Below, piece by piece: positions 21,789-28,896 of a DNA stretch of 29,958 nt. The position numbers and the translations under genes were made by a program. The notes under the pieces were generated by a model. The model worked only from the letters and a program-made list of their open reading frames with translations, was not told the origin of the DNA and searched no databases. Origin of the DNA: a virus; IMG/VR virus record IMGVR_UViG_3300014493_000019, positions 1-29,958 of that record; one strand, given 5' to 3'. Every line of letters starts with the position of its first letter. Positions within the stretch are counted from its first letter, which is position 1.

Positions 21789-24148
21789 TACCAGTCACCC
21801 AAGAAGCTAGTTGCATCGCTGCCGCCAGTGTCGGTCAGGCTGTTCCAGGTCGAATCGCCGCTGGAGTTGAAAGTGCTATCGGTCACGCTGTTCCAGTTCG
21901 GATCAGATGTGGTCGACCCCAAGCCAGATATGCCGAGCGGATTGCTCGCATCGAAGGTCGTCGTGGTGGGCGTCGTGCCGGTGCCCGGATTCTCGATATC
22001 ATACGGGATGCCAGTCGACGGATCCACGCCACCGTTCGCCGTGTCGCCAGAGTTCGCGGACATGCTGCCGCCGCTGCTCGTGCTGCCACCACTGCCGCCG
22101 CTGCCGCCGCTGCTTCCCAGCGCCTTGCCAGCAGCGTTGATCAGGCTCGTGCCGGCGCCGTTCGCACCGAACAAGCTGCCGGCAGAATTCGCGACGCCCG
22201 TGTAGCCCATCGCCTGCGCTTGGCCGATGTTCTGCTGCAGGCCGCTGATGTTGTTCGCGGTCGTCTGGTTCGCAGTCTGCAAGCCCTGATTCGCCGTCGT
22301 GCCGAGGCCGGCCGCACCCATCAGCTGGCTGATGTAGGTGTTGTAATCCTGTGAGGCGGTGCCGGTCACATACTGACCCACAGCTGCCGCGGTGTTCGGA
22401 GTGTACGCACTGCCCATCGCAGCGGCCTGGCGCTGGACGGCTTGCGTGCCCTGGCTCACAGCAAACTGGTAGCCGGGCATGTTCTCGAAGTTCGAATAAT
22501 TAGCGGGCGTGCCGTTCGTGCCTAGCGCGCTGCCGAGCGCGGTGTCCGCGCCCTGGCCGAGCTGTTGCTGCGTAGACCAAATGTTGTTGATGTTGCCAAG
22601 GTTATTCTGCTGCGTGGTGATCGCGTTTTGATCCGCGTTCGACTCCGCATTCGCCGCAGCGAGCGAGCCGGCGGTGCCTACGCCCGCCTGCAACACGCCG
22701 GGGAGCGCGCCAGTGATGGTCGAAGCAAGACTGGTGTCTGTGCTCGTAGGTGTGGATGACATGTTGCCGTTGGTCCCCTGAGTGCTCGTGCTGCCGAGAT
22801 TACCGAAAATGTTTGGCCCTGCGGCCATCGCTGTAGAAGTCGCGCCGCTCGCCACTGCGCCGCTCGTGTTCGCGCCGCTCGGCTGCGCGACGCCGTTGTA
22901 CATGCCGTTGATCGGCGCGTTCATCTGCAGGGCGCCGCTCGACGGCACAACCTGCTGAGTCTGAGACATCGTCGACGGTTGTGACACGGCTGGCAATGTG
23001 TTCGGCTTCGCCGCGGTCGGTGAACCCATCAATGCGCCAGCGGCCAAGCCCGTAGCTCCACCGATGGCGTAGTTCGTCCCAGCTGTTGCAAGCGAGCCTG
23101 CCGCAGTGCTGCCCGTGGCGCCGGCCACGCCAGACTTGATGTTGCCGAGGACGCCGGATCCCTGCACGGCACCAGCCACGCCTCCAGAGAGCGCGCCGAT
23201 ACCGACGTTGCCGCCGGTCAGCGCGCTGCGTGCTGCGCCGATGCCGGCGCCTGCAATACCCGTCGATATCGTGCTGCCGAGGCCGGTCGCGCTGTTGATC
23301 GCGCCGCCTGCCAATGGCACGAGGCCGCCGCCAGCAGCGCCGCCCAGCGCGCCACCGAGCACGCCGCCCGCGGTTATAGGTGCGCCTGTTATCGCATCTA
23401 CGGCGAGTGTGTTGATGCCGCCCATCACGCCGCCAGCAATCGCACCGGCAGCTAAGCCAGACGCGATGCCGTCAGCTGCGAGCGCGCCAGCGAGTGCGGG
23501 CGCGGCGACACCGAAGGAGAGTGCCGTCGCAGCAAGAGCGCCGATGTCGGCGCCGTACTTGCTCAAGAAGCTCTTCGTCGGACGAGCGCCAGCGAACTGT
23601 TCTACGTTTGGCGTATCGCCGATGGACGACGCTATGTTCGCCGCGGCGTCAGATCCGCCAGTGAGCGCAGCACCCGAGCCCCACGTTCCGTACGGGTTCT
23701 TGCCCAAACTCTCGGTAGCGCCGCCGATGCCGGCTGTCGTCTTGCCGTTGTAAACCGGGTTCGTGCCGAGCGCATTGTAGAATGACGTGTCTTCGGCTGC
23801 CGTCCAGTTCTTCGTCGGATCGAGTACCTTCAGTCCGCTGGACGACTCCATCGCTTCCAGCAACGGATCAGTGGTGGCTGAGTTGTAGTTCGTTCCAAAA
23901 AGACCTGACGTAGAGAGCGCGCTCGACCACGCGCCGGAGAAGTTGTTATCAGCGATGTCAGCTTCGGTCGTTTTGACCGCGGACTGATATGCCGGATTCG
24001 CGTAGGCGGCGGTGGTCTGAGCGGATTGCTTAGCGGCAGCCGAGGCCGCGGTCGCCTGCGCCTGCGCATATTCTGCAGCGCCGGTCGTACCGTCTGCAGC
24101 GCCGGTCGTACCGTCCGCAAGACCGACTATGCCGCCCTGTGATGCCAC
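21788..24148 (-). CDS. Ejection-type virion protein with glycine-zipper membrane region
   Basis: A 786-residue Gly/Ala/Ser/Thr-rich protein with a GTG start and a weak ribosome-binding site. Residues about 196-375 are a long hydrophobic Gly/Ala run rich in GxxxG spacing (for example AGAIAGGVMGGINTLAV, GGVLGGALGGAAGGG), suited to packed membrane helices. The later part (about 535-620) has YSNFENMPGYQFAVSQGTQAVQRQAAAMGS and QYVTGTASQDYNTYISQLMGAAG, a pattern I associate with phage DNA-transfer (ejection) proteins of the P22 gp7/gp20 kind. The C-terminus is low-complexity (GGSGGSGGS, then Asp/Asn/Ser). It probably forms part of an envelope-spanning conduit during infection. The gene begins with a 21-bp tandem duplication and is coupled to the next gene by TAATG. 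Confidence 0.7.
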   Translation of the reverse strand: MASQGGIVGLADGTTGAADGTTGAAEYAQAQATAASAAAKQSAQTTAAYANPAYQSAVKTTEADIADNNFSGAWSSALSTSGLFGTNYNSATTDPLLEAMESSSGLKVLDPTKNWTAAEDTSFYNALGTNPVYNGKTTAGIGGATESLGKNPYGTWGSGAALTGGSDAAANIASSIGDTPNVEQFAGARPTKSFLSKYGADIGALAATALSFGVAAPALAGALAADGIASGLAAGAIAGGVMGGINTLAVDAITGAPITAGGVLGGALGGAAGGGLVPLAGGAINSATGLGSTISTGIAGAGIGAARSALTGGNVGIGALSGGVAGAVQGSGVLGNIKSGVAGATGSTAAGSLATAGTNYAIGGATGLAAGALMGSPTAAKPNTLPAVSQPSTMSQTQQVVPSSGALQMNAPINGMYNGVAQPSGANTSGAVASGATSTAMAAGPNIFGNLGSTSTQGTNGNMSSTPTSTDTSLASTITGALPGVLQAGVGTAGSLAAANAESNADQNAITTQQNNLGNINNIWSTQQQLGQGADTALGSALGTNGTPANYSNFENMPGYQFAVSQGTQAVQRQAAAMGSAYTPNTAAAVGQYVTGTASQDYNTYISQLMGAAGLGTTANQGLQTANQTTANNISGLQQNIGQAQAMGYTGVANSAGSLFGANGAGTSLINAAGKALGSSGGSGGSGGSTSSGGSMSANSGDTANGGVDPSTGIPYDIENPGTGTTPTTTTFDASNPLGISGLGSTTSDPNWNSVTDSTFNSSGDSTWNSLTDTGGSDATSFLGDW
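24073..24114 (-). repeat. Tandem 21-bp repeat at the start of an ejection gene
   Basis: Two identical 21-bp units occupy 24073-24093 and 24094-24114 (+ strand unit begins CTGCAGCGCCGG). They encode the peptide DGTTGAA twice at residues 12-25. Exact nucleotide identity suggests a recent duplication; copy number may differ in relatives. Confidence 0.9.
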
Positions 24149-24156
24149 CGCTTAAA

Positions 24157-24564
24157 TCACTTCTGCGTTTGTTCGTACACGTGCATGCCGCCGATACCCA
24201 GTAGCGCGAAAAGCATCGTCGTGATCGTGCTCGTATCTACTGACGGGAGCGCGATGATGTGGCCGGCGAGCGTGCAGGCCCATTCGATGGGAGCCTTCAG
24301 GGTCGCGATGGTGAAGCCTATGACGCACACCCAGCCGGCGCCGTCACGGAAACTCATCCCCGGCTTTGCTTCAGCCGCGGCGTTCGCCTTGATCTGCTCG
24401 ATCTGAACCTGGAATTGATCATCCACGGCCTTGAGGTTTCCCTCAAGCTGAGCCTGCGCGAGAGCGGCCTTCGCTTCCGCGGCCTTCGTCTTGTCCGGGA
24501 AGATCTTGTCGATGACGGTGCTCGCCAGATCAGCGATGGACCCAATGCCGGTGATGTCACCCAT
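24157..24564 (-). CDS. Holin, three-transmembrane GTA/phage type
   Basis: A 135-residue protein with GGAGAG before the ATG, overlapping the endolysin gene by 8 bases. The N-terminal half is an amphipathic helix and coiled coil (DKTKAAEAKAALAQAQLEGNLKAV). It is followed by hydrophobic segments around 76-92 (GWVCVIGFTIATLKAPI), 94-106 (WACTLAGHIIALP) and 112-128 (ITTMLFALLGIGGMHVY). This arrangement matches the three-TM holin family found in phages and gene transfer agents (GTA_holin_3TM type). It would form holes in the inner membrane at lysis time and release the endolysin encoded just upstream. It is the last lysis gene before the ejection genes. Confidence 0.8.
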   Translation of the reverse strand: MGDITGIGSIADLASTVIDKIFPDKTKAAEAKAALAQAQLEGNLKAVDDQFQVQIEQIKANAAAEAKPGMSFRDGAGWVCVIGFTIATLKAPIEWACTLAGHIIALPSVDTSTITTMLFALLGIGGMHVYEQTQK

Positions 24565-25060
24565 TCGGATACTCTCCAGTCAAAAAATAATTCGCGATGC
24601 GTGTGGCGCGGCCGGGCTTCTCGAACCCGTCAGGCTGCACTTCCTTCGCCCACTCGCTCGCGAGTAGATGGTCGTGCACGCCCTGCCAATTCTTCGCCGT
24701 GATGAGCGCGCGCGTCGGAGCAAACTGCTCCCACTTGCCGCCCATGTTGAATGCGATCTCTGTGAGTGCGTTCTTGCGGCACTCGGTGTCGCAAGATTCA
24801 AACTCCGGCCAGCGCGATGCAAGCCGCATCGCGTTCATGATGTCGGTGCAGAACCATTTGTCGCTGGTCGACTGCGGAACGGTGAACCCTTCCCACGAAC
24901 GTCCGGGCGCCGGGCGCGGCATCAGATGCCCGCGGCCACACGTCCAATTGCCACGAGTGTCGAGATATGCCGTGAGTTCATCCCTTTCTGCAGCGTCCAG
25001 ATCAACTGCCAGACGCCTATCGATAGACGGATCGAGAATGGTTTCATTGGTTATTGCCAT
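24557..25060 (-). CDS. Endolysin, GH24 (T4-type) muramidase
   Basis: A 167-residue protein with GAGGAAA upstream of the ATG. The T4 lysozyme catalytic triad is present with the exact family spacing: E25, eight residues, D34, five residues, T40, followed by GRGH. Further family signatures are RKNALTEIAFNMGG (about 95-108) and the C-terminal RATRIANYFLTGEY. It cleaves the N-acetylmuramic acid to N-acetylglucosamine bond of peptidoglycan. It has no signal peptide or N-terminal signal-anchor, so it should accumulate in the cytoplasm and depend on the holin for release. It overlaps the TM/coiled-coil gene by 17 bases and the holin gene by 8. Confidence 0.88.
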   Translation of the reverse strand: MAITNETILDPSIDRRLAVDLDAAERDELTAYLDTRGNWTCGRGHLMPRPAPGRSWEGFTVPQSTSDKWFCTDIMNAMRLASRWPEFESCDTECRKNALTEIAFNMGGKWEQFAPTRALITAKNWQGVHDHLLASEWAKEVQPDGFEKPGRATRIANYFLTGEYPNG

Positions 25061-25337
25061 GTTGCGGTTTCCTCACCTGGAATTGAATGTCGTGGACGGT
25101 GTCTTTAATATCGTCGAGCGATTGCTTCATCGCCGAGTTCTGCTGCTGGATTGTCGCTAGCTGATCGTCGTGCTTGGCGACGTGCGTCTCTGTCTGCTCG
25201 TACTTACTTTGCAGCTCAGCGATCTGCTGGTTAACCTGACCCCCATGATAGACGGTCGAGTACAAGCCGCCGGCCGTGGTAATCACCACAGCGACGGCGG
25301 CCCAAACAGACTCCATTGTCCACTTCAAGATCGTCAT
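25044..25337 (-). CDS. TM plus coiled-coil lysis-cassette protein (possible i-spanin)
   Basis: A 97-residue protein. The ATG at 25337 is chosen because it directly precedes the membrane helix and has GAGAGTGAG upstream. Residues about 8-30 form a transmembrane helix (SVWAAVAVVITTAGGLYSTV). Residues about 38-85 form a coiled coil (QIAELQSKYEQTETHVAKHDDQLATIQQQ). The topology (short cytoplasmic N-terminus, TM helix, periplasmic coiled coil) and location next to the endolysin fit an Rz-like inner-membrane spanin, though it is shorter than lambda Rz. No embedded Rz1-type lipoprotein frame was identified. A holin accessory or antiholin is the alternative. Confidence 0.5.
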   Translation of the reverse strand: MTILKWTMESVWAAVAVVITTAGGLYSTVYHGGQVNQQIAELQSKYEQTETHVAKHDDQLATIQQQNSAMKQSLDDIKDTVHDIQFQVRKPQHGNNQ

Positions 25338-25344
25338 CTCACTC

Positions 25345-25620
25345 TCACTTCGGCGGCAGTCCGCTGAAAGGTACGCCGGTCGCGGGTGCGGGTAGCGCCT
25401 GCTGCACGAACTGATAGGCCTCCACCCACGCGACAGCCTCCATGCCGGTCGACTGAACACGCCGCAAAAATTCCAGAATGTTCTTTGCGATGTGCTCCGG
25501 TATCGGCGCCTGAATGGTCGGATTCACGCGCACTTCGGCATTGGGATGATCTTTGAGCGCGGCAGCGATGTGCTGCGCCAGAGCTTCGTTCTGTACCGTC
25601 GATTCATATACATCCGTCAT
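25345..25620 (-). CDS. Small hypothetical protein ahead of the lysis cassette
   Basis: A 91-residue soluble protein. The ATG at 25620 is preferred to a GTG at 25629 because AGAGG is then 8 bases away. It has an N-terminal helix (NEALAQHIAAALKDHP), a middle APIPEHIAKNILEFLRRVQ and a Pro-rich end. There is no membrane segment or known motif. It lies 7 bases before the TM/coiled-coil gene, so it probably belongs to the same transcription unit. It may have a lysis or tail role; no assignment. Confidence 0.55.
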   Translation of the reverse strand: MTDVYESTVQNEALAQHIAAALKDHPNAEVRVNPTIQAPIPEHIAKNILEFLRRVQSTGMEAVAWVEAYQFVQQALPAPATGVPFSGLPPK

Positions 25621-25647
25621 GTTGCTCACCTCTTTTAGTTGATAACA

Positions 25648-26355
25648 TTAGTAATACGGCACCTTGCGCGCCGTCGTCCCGATACCGATTGTGAAGTATC
25701 CGGCGGGGGTGGCTGGTAACGCTCCAGCGCCGCCAGCGGCTGGTGCGGTGGTTGTGGTTGCTACCCGTAACAGGAAGAAGGCGCCGGTCCCGTCAACGCG
25801 TACCGAGCGACCCCCTCCGGTAACCATGGTCAGCCAGTCGTTGGCTGTCGACCCGTCAAGATCAAGAGCTACCTCGGTAGCGCCCCCGCCGCCGCCGGTC
25901 CCGCTTATAAAGTCCAGGTACCCGGTACGCGTTGCTCCGGTTGAGTTGTACCCCTGTACCAGCGCACCGCCGTTGGGGGCGCCTGCCCATATATCTATGT
26001 CTGACTGGCCGTTGGATGCCTTGACGGTTAGCGCGGTCAGGCCCGCGGTCCCGACAACCGTTTCGGACCCATTAACGATAAGTGCCTGCTGCCCGGCGGC
26101 GCCGTTAATCGTGACGGCTACAGTGCCGGCGGGTGTGCTGATAACTATCGGCCCAGGACCTAACGAGATAGTCGCGTACGGCGAACTGATGTTGCCAGAC
26201 ACCACGATGCCGTTCGCGCCCACCGCGTTCCGAACGTCCGCGCCCTTCAGCTGATTGCTGATAAGGTTACGGAACCACGTCGGATCCCAGTCCTTCGGGA
26301 TGTTCAGCGTGGTCGTGCTGGAGAGACCTGGCTTCGACTGAAGAACTATCGCCAC
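25648..26355 (-). CDS. Beta-rich tail-tip protein at the tail-needle position
   Basis: A 235-residue protein with a GTG start coupled to the gp10-like stop (TAA-C-GTG). In P22 the gene after gp10 encodes the 233-residue tail needle gp26; this protein has the same place and length but is not coiled-coil. Residues about 20-60 (PTWFRNLISNQLKGADVRNAVGANG) look like an attachment region. Residues 60-130 carry short beta repeats (TVAVTINGAAGQQALIVNGS) like those of the two fibre proteins. The C-terminus ends in FTIGIGTTARKVPYY. I infer a virion protein plugging or extending the tail tip; a minor fibre or decoration protein is also possible. Codon choice is more mixed than in the flanking genes. Confidence 0.6.
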   Translation of the reverse strand: MAIVLQSKPGLSSTTTLNIPKDWDPTWFRNLISNQLKGADVRNAVGANGIVVSGNISSPYATISLGPGPIVISTPAGTVAVTINGAAGQQALIVNGSETVVGTAGLTALTVKASNGQSDIDIWAGAPNGGALVQGYNSTGATRTGYLDFISGTGGGGGATEVALDLDGSTANDWLTMVTGGGRSVRVDGTGAFFLLRVATTTTAPAAGGAGALPATPAGYFTIGIGTTARKVPYY

Positions 26356-26356
26356 G

Positions 26357-27901
26357 TTACCACTTGCACGGCTCGACGGTCGCGGTCACATCGACCGTGA
26401 ACGTAGGCGACGCGTCCGTCACGCGAAACTGCATCACGAGGCTGTAATACTGGCCGATGTTCCACCACACCGCGCGGTTCGAAGTGTCGCCCGGCACGCC
26501 GAGAGTCTGCGAATCGTCTCCAGACACATCGAACGTCTCGCCCCAATTATCCGAGAGCAGTAAGCTGATGCGCGGCGCGACGCCCGGTGTCGGGCCAGCG
26601 CCGGCAGTCACCACCGCCTCTACGCGGCGTACGATCTGACGATTGTTGCCGTTGTAGAGCGCTTGCGTCGTGAAGGCGCACACAACCGGCGCGTTCGGAT
26701 TGCCAAATTCTGTCTGGACGGTGTCGTCCAGGTAGCCGATGGTGCCGCTCTCCGAATCGCCGATCAGCTGCTTGCCGAACCCGTTGAAGTAGCATAGGCC
26801 GCGGTACTGGATCTCTTGACCGTTCAGCACCGACACCAAATCAAACCATTGCTGCGTCACGCAATCGTAAACGAGCGTGCGCTCAGCGAGCGGTATAGTC
26901 AGAATGTAGAACGGGTGCCCGTTCCACGTCGGTCCGCCAGCGGGCGAGGTCAGCGCATACATGCCGGTGAGCAGACCATTCTTCGCCGCGTTCGAGAGCA
27001 CTGCTTCGATGCCTGCCGTCGAGATGCGCGTCGGCGTCTGGCCGTTACGCCGTCGCACGGTGAGGTCATTGCAGACCCACATCACCGAGTTGTCCTGCAG
27101 CGCGACGCTGTAGGGGCAGAGCGGATGCACGCCGTACGTCATGTACGTGTCGGCCGCCGCGCTGAACGGCGTGCCTGTCGGGTTGCCGGTGTTCACGAAG
27201 CCTTCCGACGAACGCGACCCGAACGCGAGAATTTCTCGGTGATCGACGCAGAGCGCGTAGAACGGGTCCGTGCCGAACTGCCGATTGAACGACGCCGCGG
27301 TGGTGAAGGTGATCTGGCCGTTGCCAGAGACCTGCCGCCCGTCGTCGTTGAAGAACGTGTACGAACCTTGGCCGTTATTGTTGTTCGCCAGAAAGACTAT
27401 GTAACTGTCGACGAACCAGCAATCGAGCGCGCCGCCGAGCGTCAGGAAGAACGAGCTGGTGAGCTGCTGCATGCCGCCGCCACCGCTGAACGGTGTGTAG
27501 GTCCAGCAAGTGTCAGTTCCCGGCACCAGGATCACTAAGCACGCGCCGTTGTCGGTCATGCGCACGAAGCCGTTACCGATGAGCCCGCTGACGGAGCCCG
27601 GCGCGAGTGTGAACGCGCCAGCGCTCGACACCGTGTAAAGATCGAAACCAACGACCGCGTACACGACGCCGGCCATCTCCCACATGCCGCGTAGCGGGTT
27701 CAACAATCCGCTCGGCGTAAACGCTGATAGTCCAGGCCAGCGCCGGAGAGATGCCGGCTGCTGATCCTTCTCGTCGTCAGGTTGCGTCTGCGGCGCCGGC
27801 TCCGGGTAGCAGCCGATCAATCGCTTCGAGCCCGCGCGAAGATCGGCGAGCTGATACGAAGCGAGCGGCAGCGGTACGGCAGTTTGTTGCGCGACGCCCA
27901 T
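26357..27901 (-). CDS. P22 gp10-like packaged DNA stabilisation protein (tail hub)
   Basis: A 514-residue protein following the gp4-like gene by 3 bases, as in P22. The N-terminus shows LADLRAGSKRLIGCYPEPAP and SLRRWPGLSAFTPSG, typical of gp10 homologues. The rest is a beta-propeller-like series of WxY and GxFVRMTDNG motifs, and residues about 300-330 include NGLLTGMYALTSPAGG. The C-terminal part (about 400-510) is a beta-sandwich-like region ending TVEPCKW. gp10 closes the portal-gp4 channel after packaging and holds the tail needle or fibres. Length (514 against 472 in P22) and context support the call. Confidence 0.85.
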   Translation of the reverse strand: MGVAQQTAVPLPLASYQLADLRAGSKRLIGCYPEPAPQTQPDDEKDQQPASLRRWPGLSAFTPSGLLNPLRGMWEMAGVVYAVVGFDLYTVSSAGAFTLAPGSVSGLIGNGFVRMTDNGACLVILVPGTDTCWTYTPFSGGGGMQQLTSSFFLTLGGALDCWFVDSYIVFLANNNNGQGSYTFFNDDGRQVSGNGQITFTTAASFNRQFGTDPFYALCVDHREILAFGSRSSEGFVNTGNPTGTPFSAAADTYMTYGVHPLCPYSVALQDNSVMWVCNDLTVRRRNGQTPTRISTAGIEAVLSNAAKNGLLTGMYALTSPAGGPTWNGHPFYILTIPLAERTLVYDCVTQQWFDLVSVLNGQEIQYRGLCYFNGFGKQLIGDSESGTIGYLDDTVQTEFGNPNAPVVCAFTTQALYNGNNRQIVRRVEAVVTAGAGPTPGVAPRISLLLSDNWGETFDVSGDDSQTLGVPGDTSNRAVWWNIGQYYSLVMQFRVTDASPTFTVDVTATVEPCKW

Positions 27902-27904
27902 GAC

Positions 27905-28336
27905 TTACAGCCAGTTCGGGCCGCCCCACGGCCCGCCTTGCGGACGCGAGAGTTCTCCGAGATCGCACTCGGTGTATCGCAGGTAGCGTTTGGTCAAGCG
28001 ACGCATCGCTTGCTTGATCATGCTACCCAAATCGAAACCGTCCGGGTCCGGCGACGGCGGAATCGTCACACCGTAGTGCGACGACAGCCATCCAGCGAGA
28101 ACCCACTTCACGTCGGCGATGTCTTCGTCTTTGAGAGGCGCGTTGGTGTTCAACTGCGCAATGGTCTGCGGGTACCAGCCGATGTTCCCCCAACCGTCGC
28201 GCATCTGCGTTAGAAGGTTGTCGTTGAGAATGGTCATCCCGTTGGCAGACTGCGTGGCGGACGGTTGTCGGCCCTCGCGTACGACGCCAAGCTTCTGGAA
28301 AGCTTCGGTGATGATCGCCTGGTTGGTACTTGTCAT
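27905..28336 (-). CDS. P22 gp4-like head-to-tail adaptor (tail accessory factor)
   Basis: A 143-residue protein with GAGAGG before the ATG. It matches the P22 tail accessory factor gp4: helical start ITEAFQKLGVVREGRQPSATQS, then MTILNDNLLTQMRDGWGNIGWY, and the block LKDEDIADVKWVLAGWLSSHYG (about 68-89). gp4 joins the portal ring to gp10 after DNA packaging. P22 gp4 is also reported to have muralytic activity; no lysozyme triad is visible here, so that activity should not be assumed. It is followed after 3 bases by the gp10-like gene, the expected P22 order. Confidence 0.85.
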   Translation of the reverse strand: MTSTNQAIITEAFQKLGVVREGRQPSATQSANGMTILNDNLLTQMRDGWGNIGWYPQTIAQLNTNAPLKDEDIADVKWVLAGWLSSHYGVTIPPSPDPDGFDLGSMIKQAMRRLTKRYLRYTECDLGELSRPQGGPWGGPNWL

Positions 28337-28446
28337 GCGCCTCTCTTAAAATTCAGTGCCCGTCTCTCCGGACCTGTCACGTCTAACTTAAAGTGGTGGA
28401 CGTTCACCAGCGCGCCTACTGGGTGAGGGCAGCGGCGCTTTTCTTT
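28337..28446. other. Intergenic gap with a + strand hairpin and T-tract
   Basis: This 110-base gap separates the small virion-like gene from the gp4-like gene, both on the - strand. On the + strand, GCGCC (28412-28416) can pair with GGCGC (28434-28438), followed by TTTTCTTTTT (28439-28448), a terminator-like pattern in the opposite direction to the genes. On the - strand no U-tract follows the hairpin. The part near 28380-28395 (- strand TTTAAGTTAGAC) is AT-richer and might hold a promoter for the downstream genes, but no clear -35/-10 pair is seen. Confidence 0.35.
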
Positions 28447-28878
28447 TTATTGCACGCGAAACCAAGTACGCGGATTCACAGCCGCTCCCGACGCCGGCTG
28501 GAAGCCGTTCAGGGTGTACTTGTACTTGACCGTCGCCGCTGCGCTACCGCCAGCGGTTGAAGCCGCCACGGTGATGGTCGCAGGGACGCCAAGTCCTGAC
28601 GTTGCAATCACGTCGCCAGTGTTGGCGTTGATCGCAGTGATCGTCAGCACATCAGCCACAGCCGGAGACACGTTGCTGATCTCAGCGCAGCAACCATCCA
28701 CCGGGTTCAGCGGAAGGTTGATGGTGACGGCGATGGCGCCGCCAGTCGTGTTGCTCAGGAGGAGCTGGTTCGTCTGCATGGTGATCGTCGAACCTGTGAC
28801 CAGGGTCGCTCCACCGTAGAAGTCGAACGGAATGCCGACAACGTCGCCGTGCCCATATCCAACTTGAATGTTAGCCAT
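28447..28878 (-). CDS. Small virion-like protein, possible head decoration
   Basis: A 143-residue protein with AGGAA ahead of the ATG, 18 bases after the coat gene. It is beta-rich and low in charge, with many Thr/Val/Ala/Gly (residues 25-110) and a likely sandwich fold; a CC pair lies at about 63-64. It is dissimilar to P22 proteins. Placement directly after the coat gene and an abundant-protein composition suggest a capsid decoration or head-fibre component. That is context inference; no family is recognised. Confidence 0.6.
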   Translation of the reverse strand: MANIQVGYGHGDVVGIPFDFYGGATLVTGSTITMQTNQLLLSNTTGGAIAVTINLPLNPVDGCCAEISNVSPAVADVLTITAINANTGDVIATSGLGVPATITVAASTAGGSAAATVKYKYTLNGFQPASGAAVNPRTWFRVQ

Positions 28879-28896
28879 TTTCTATATTCCTATGGG

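Noticed and set aside
23106-23753. Pro/Ala-rich + strand frame opposite the glycine-zipper region
   Set aside because: It is the complement of Gly/Ala codons, giving Pro/Ala by base composition; no start signal.
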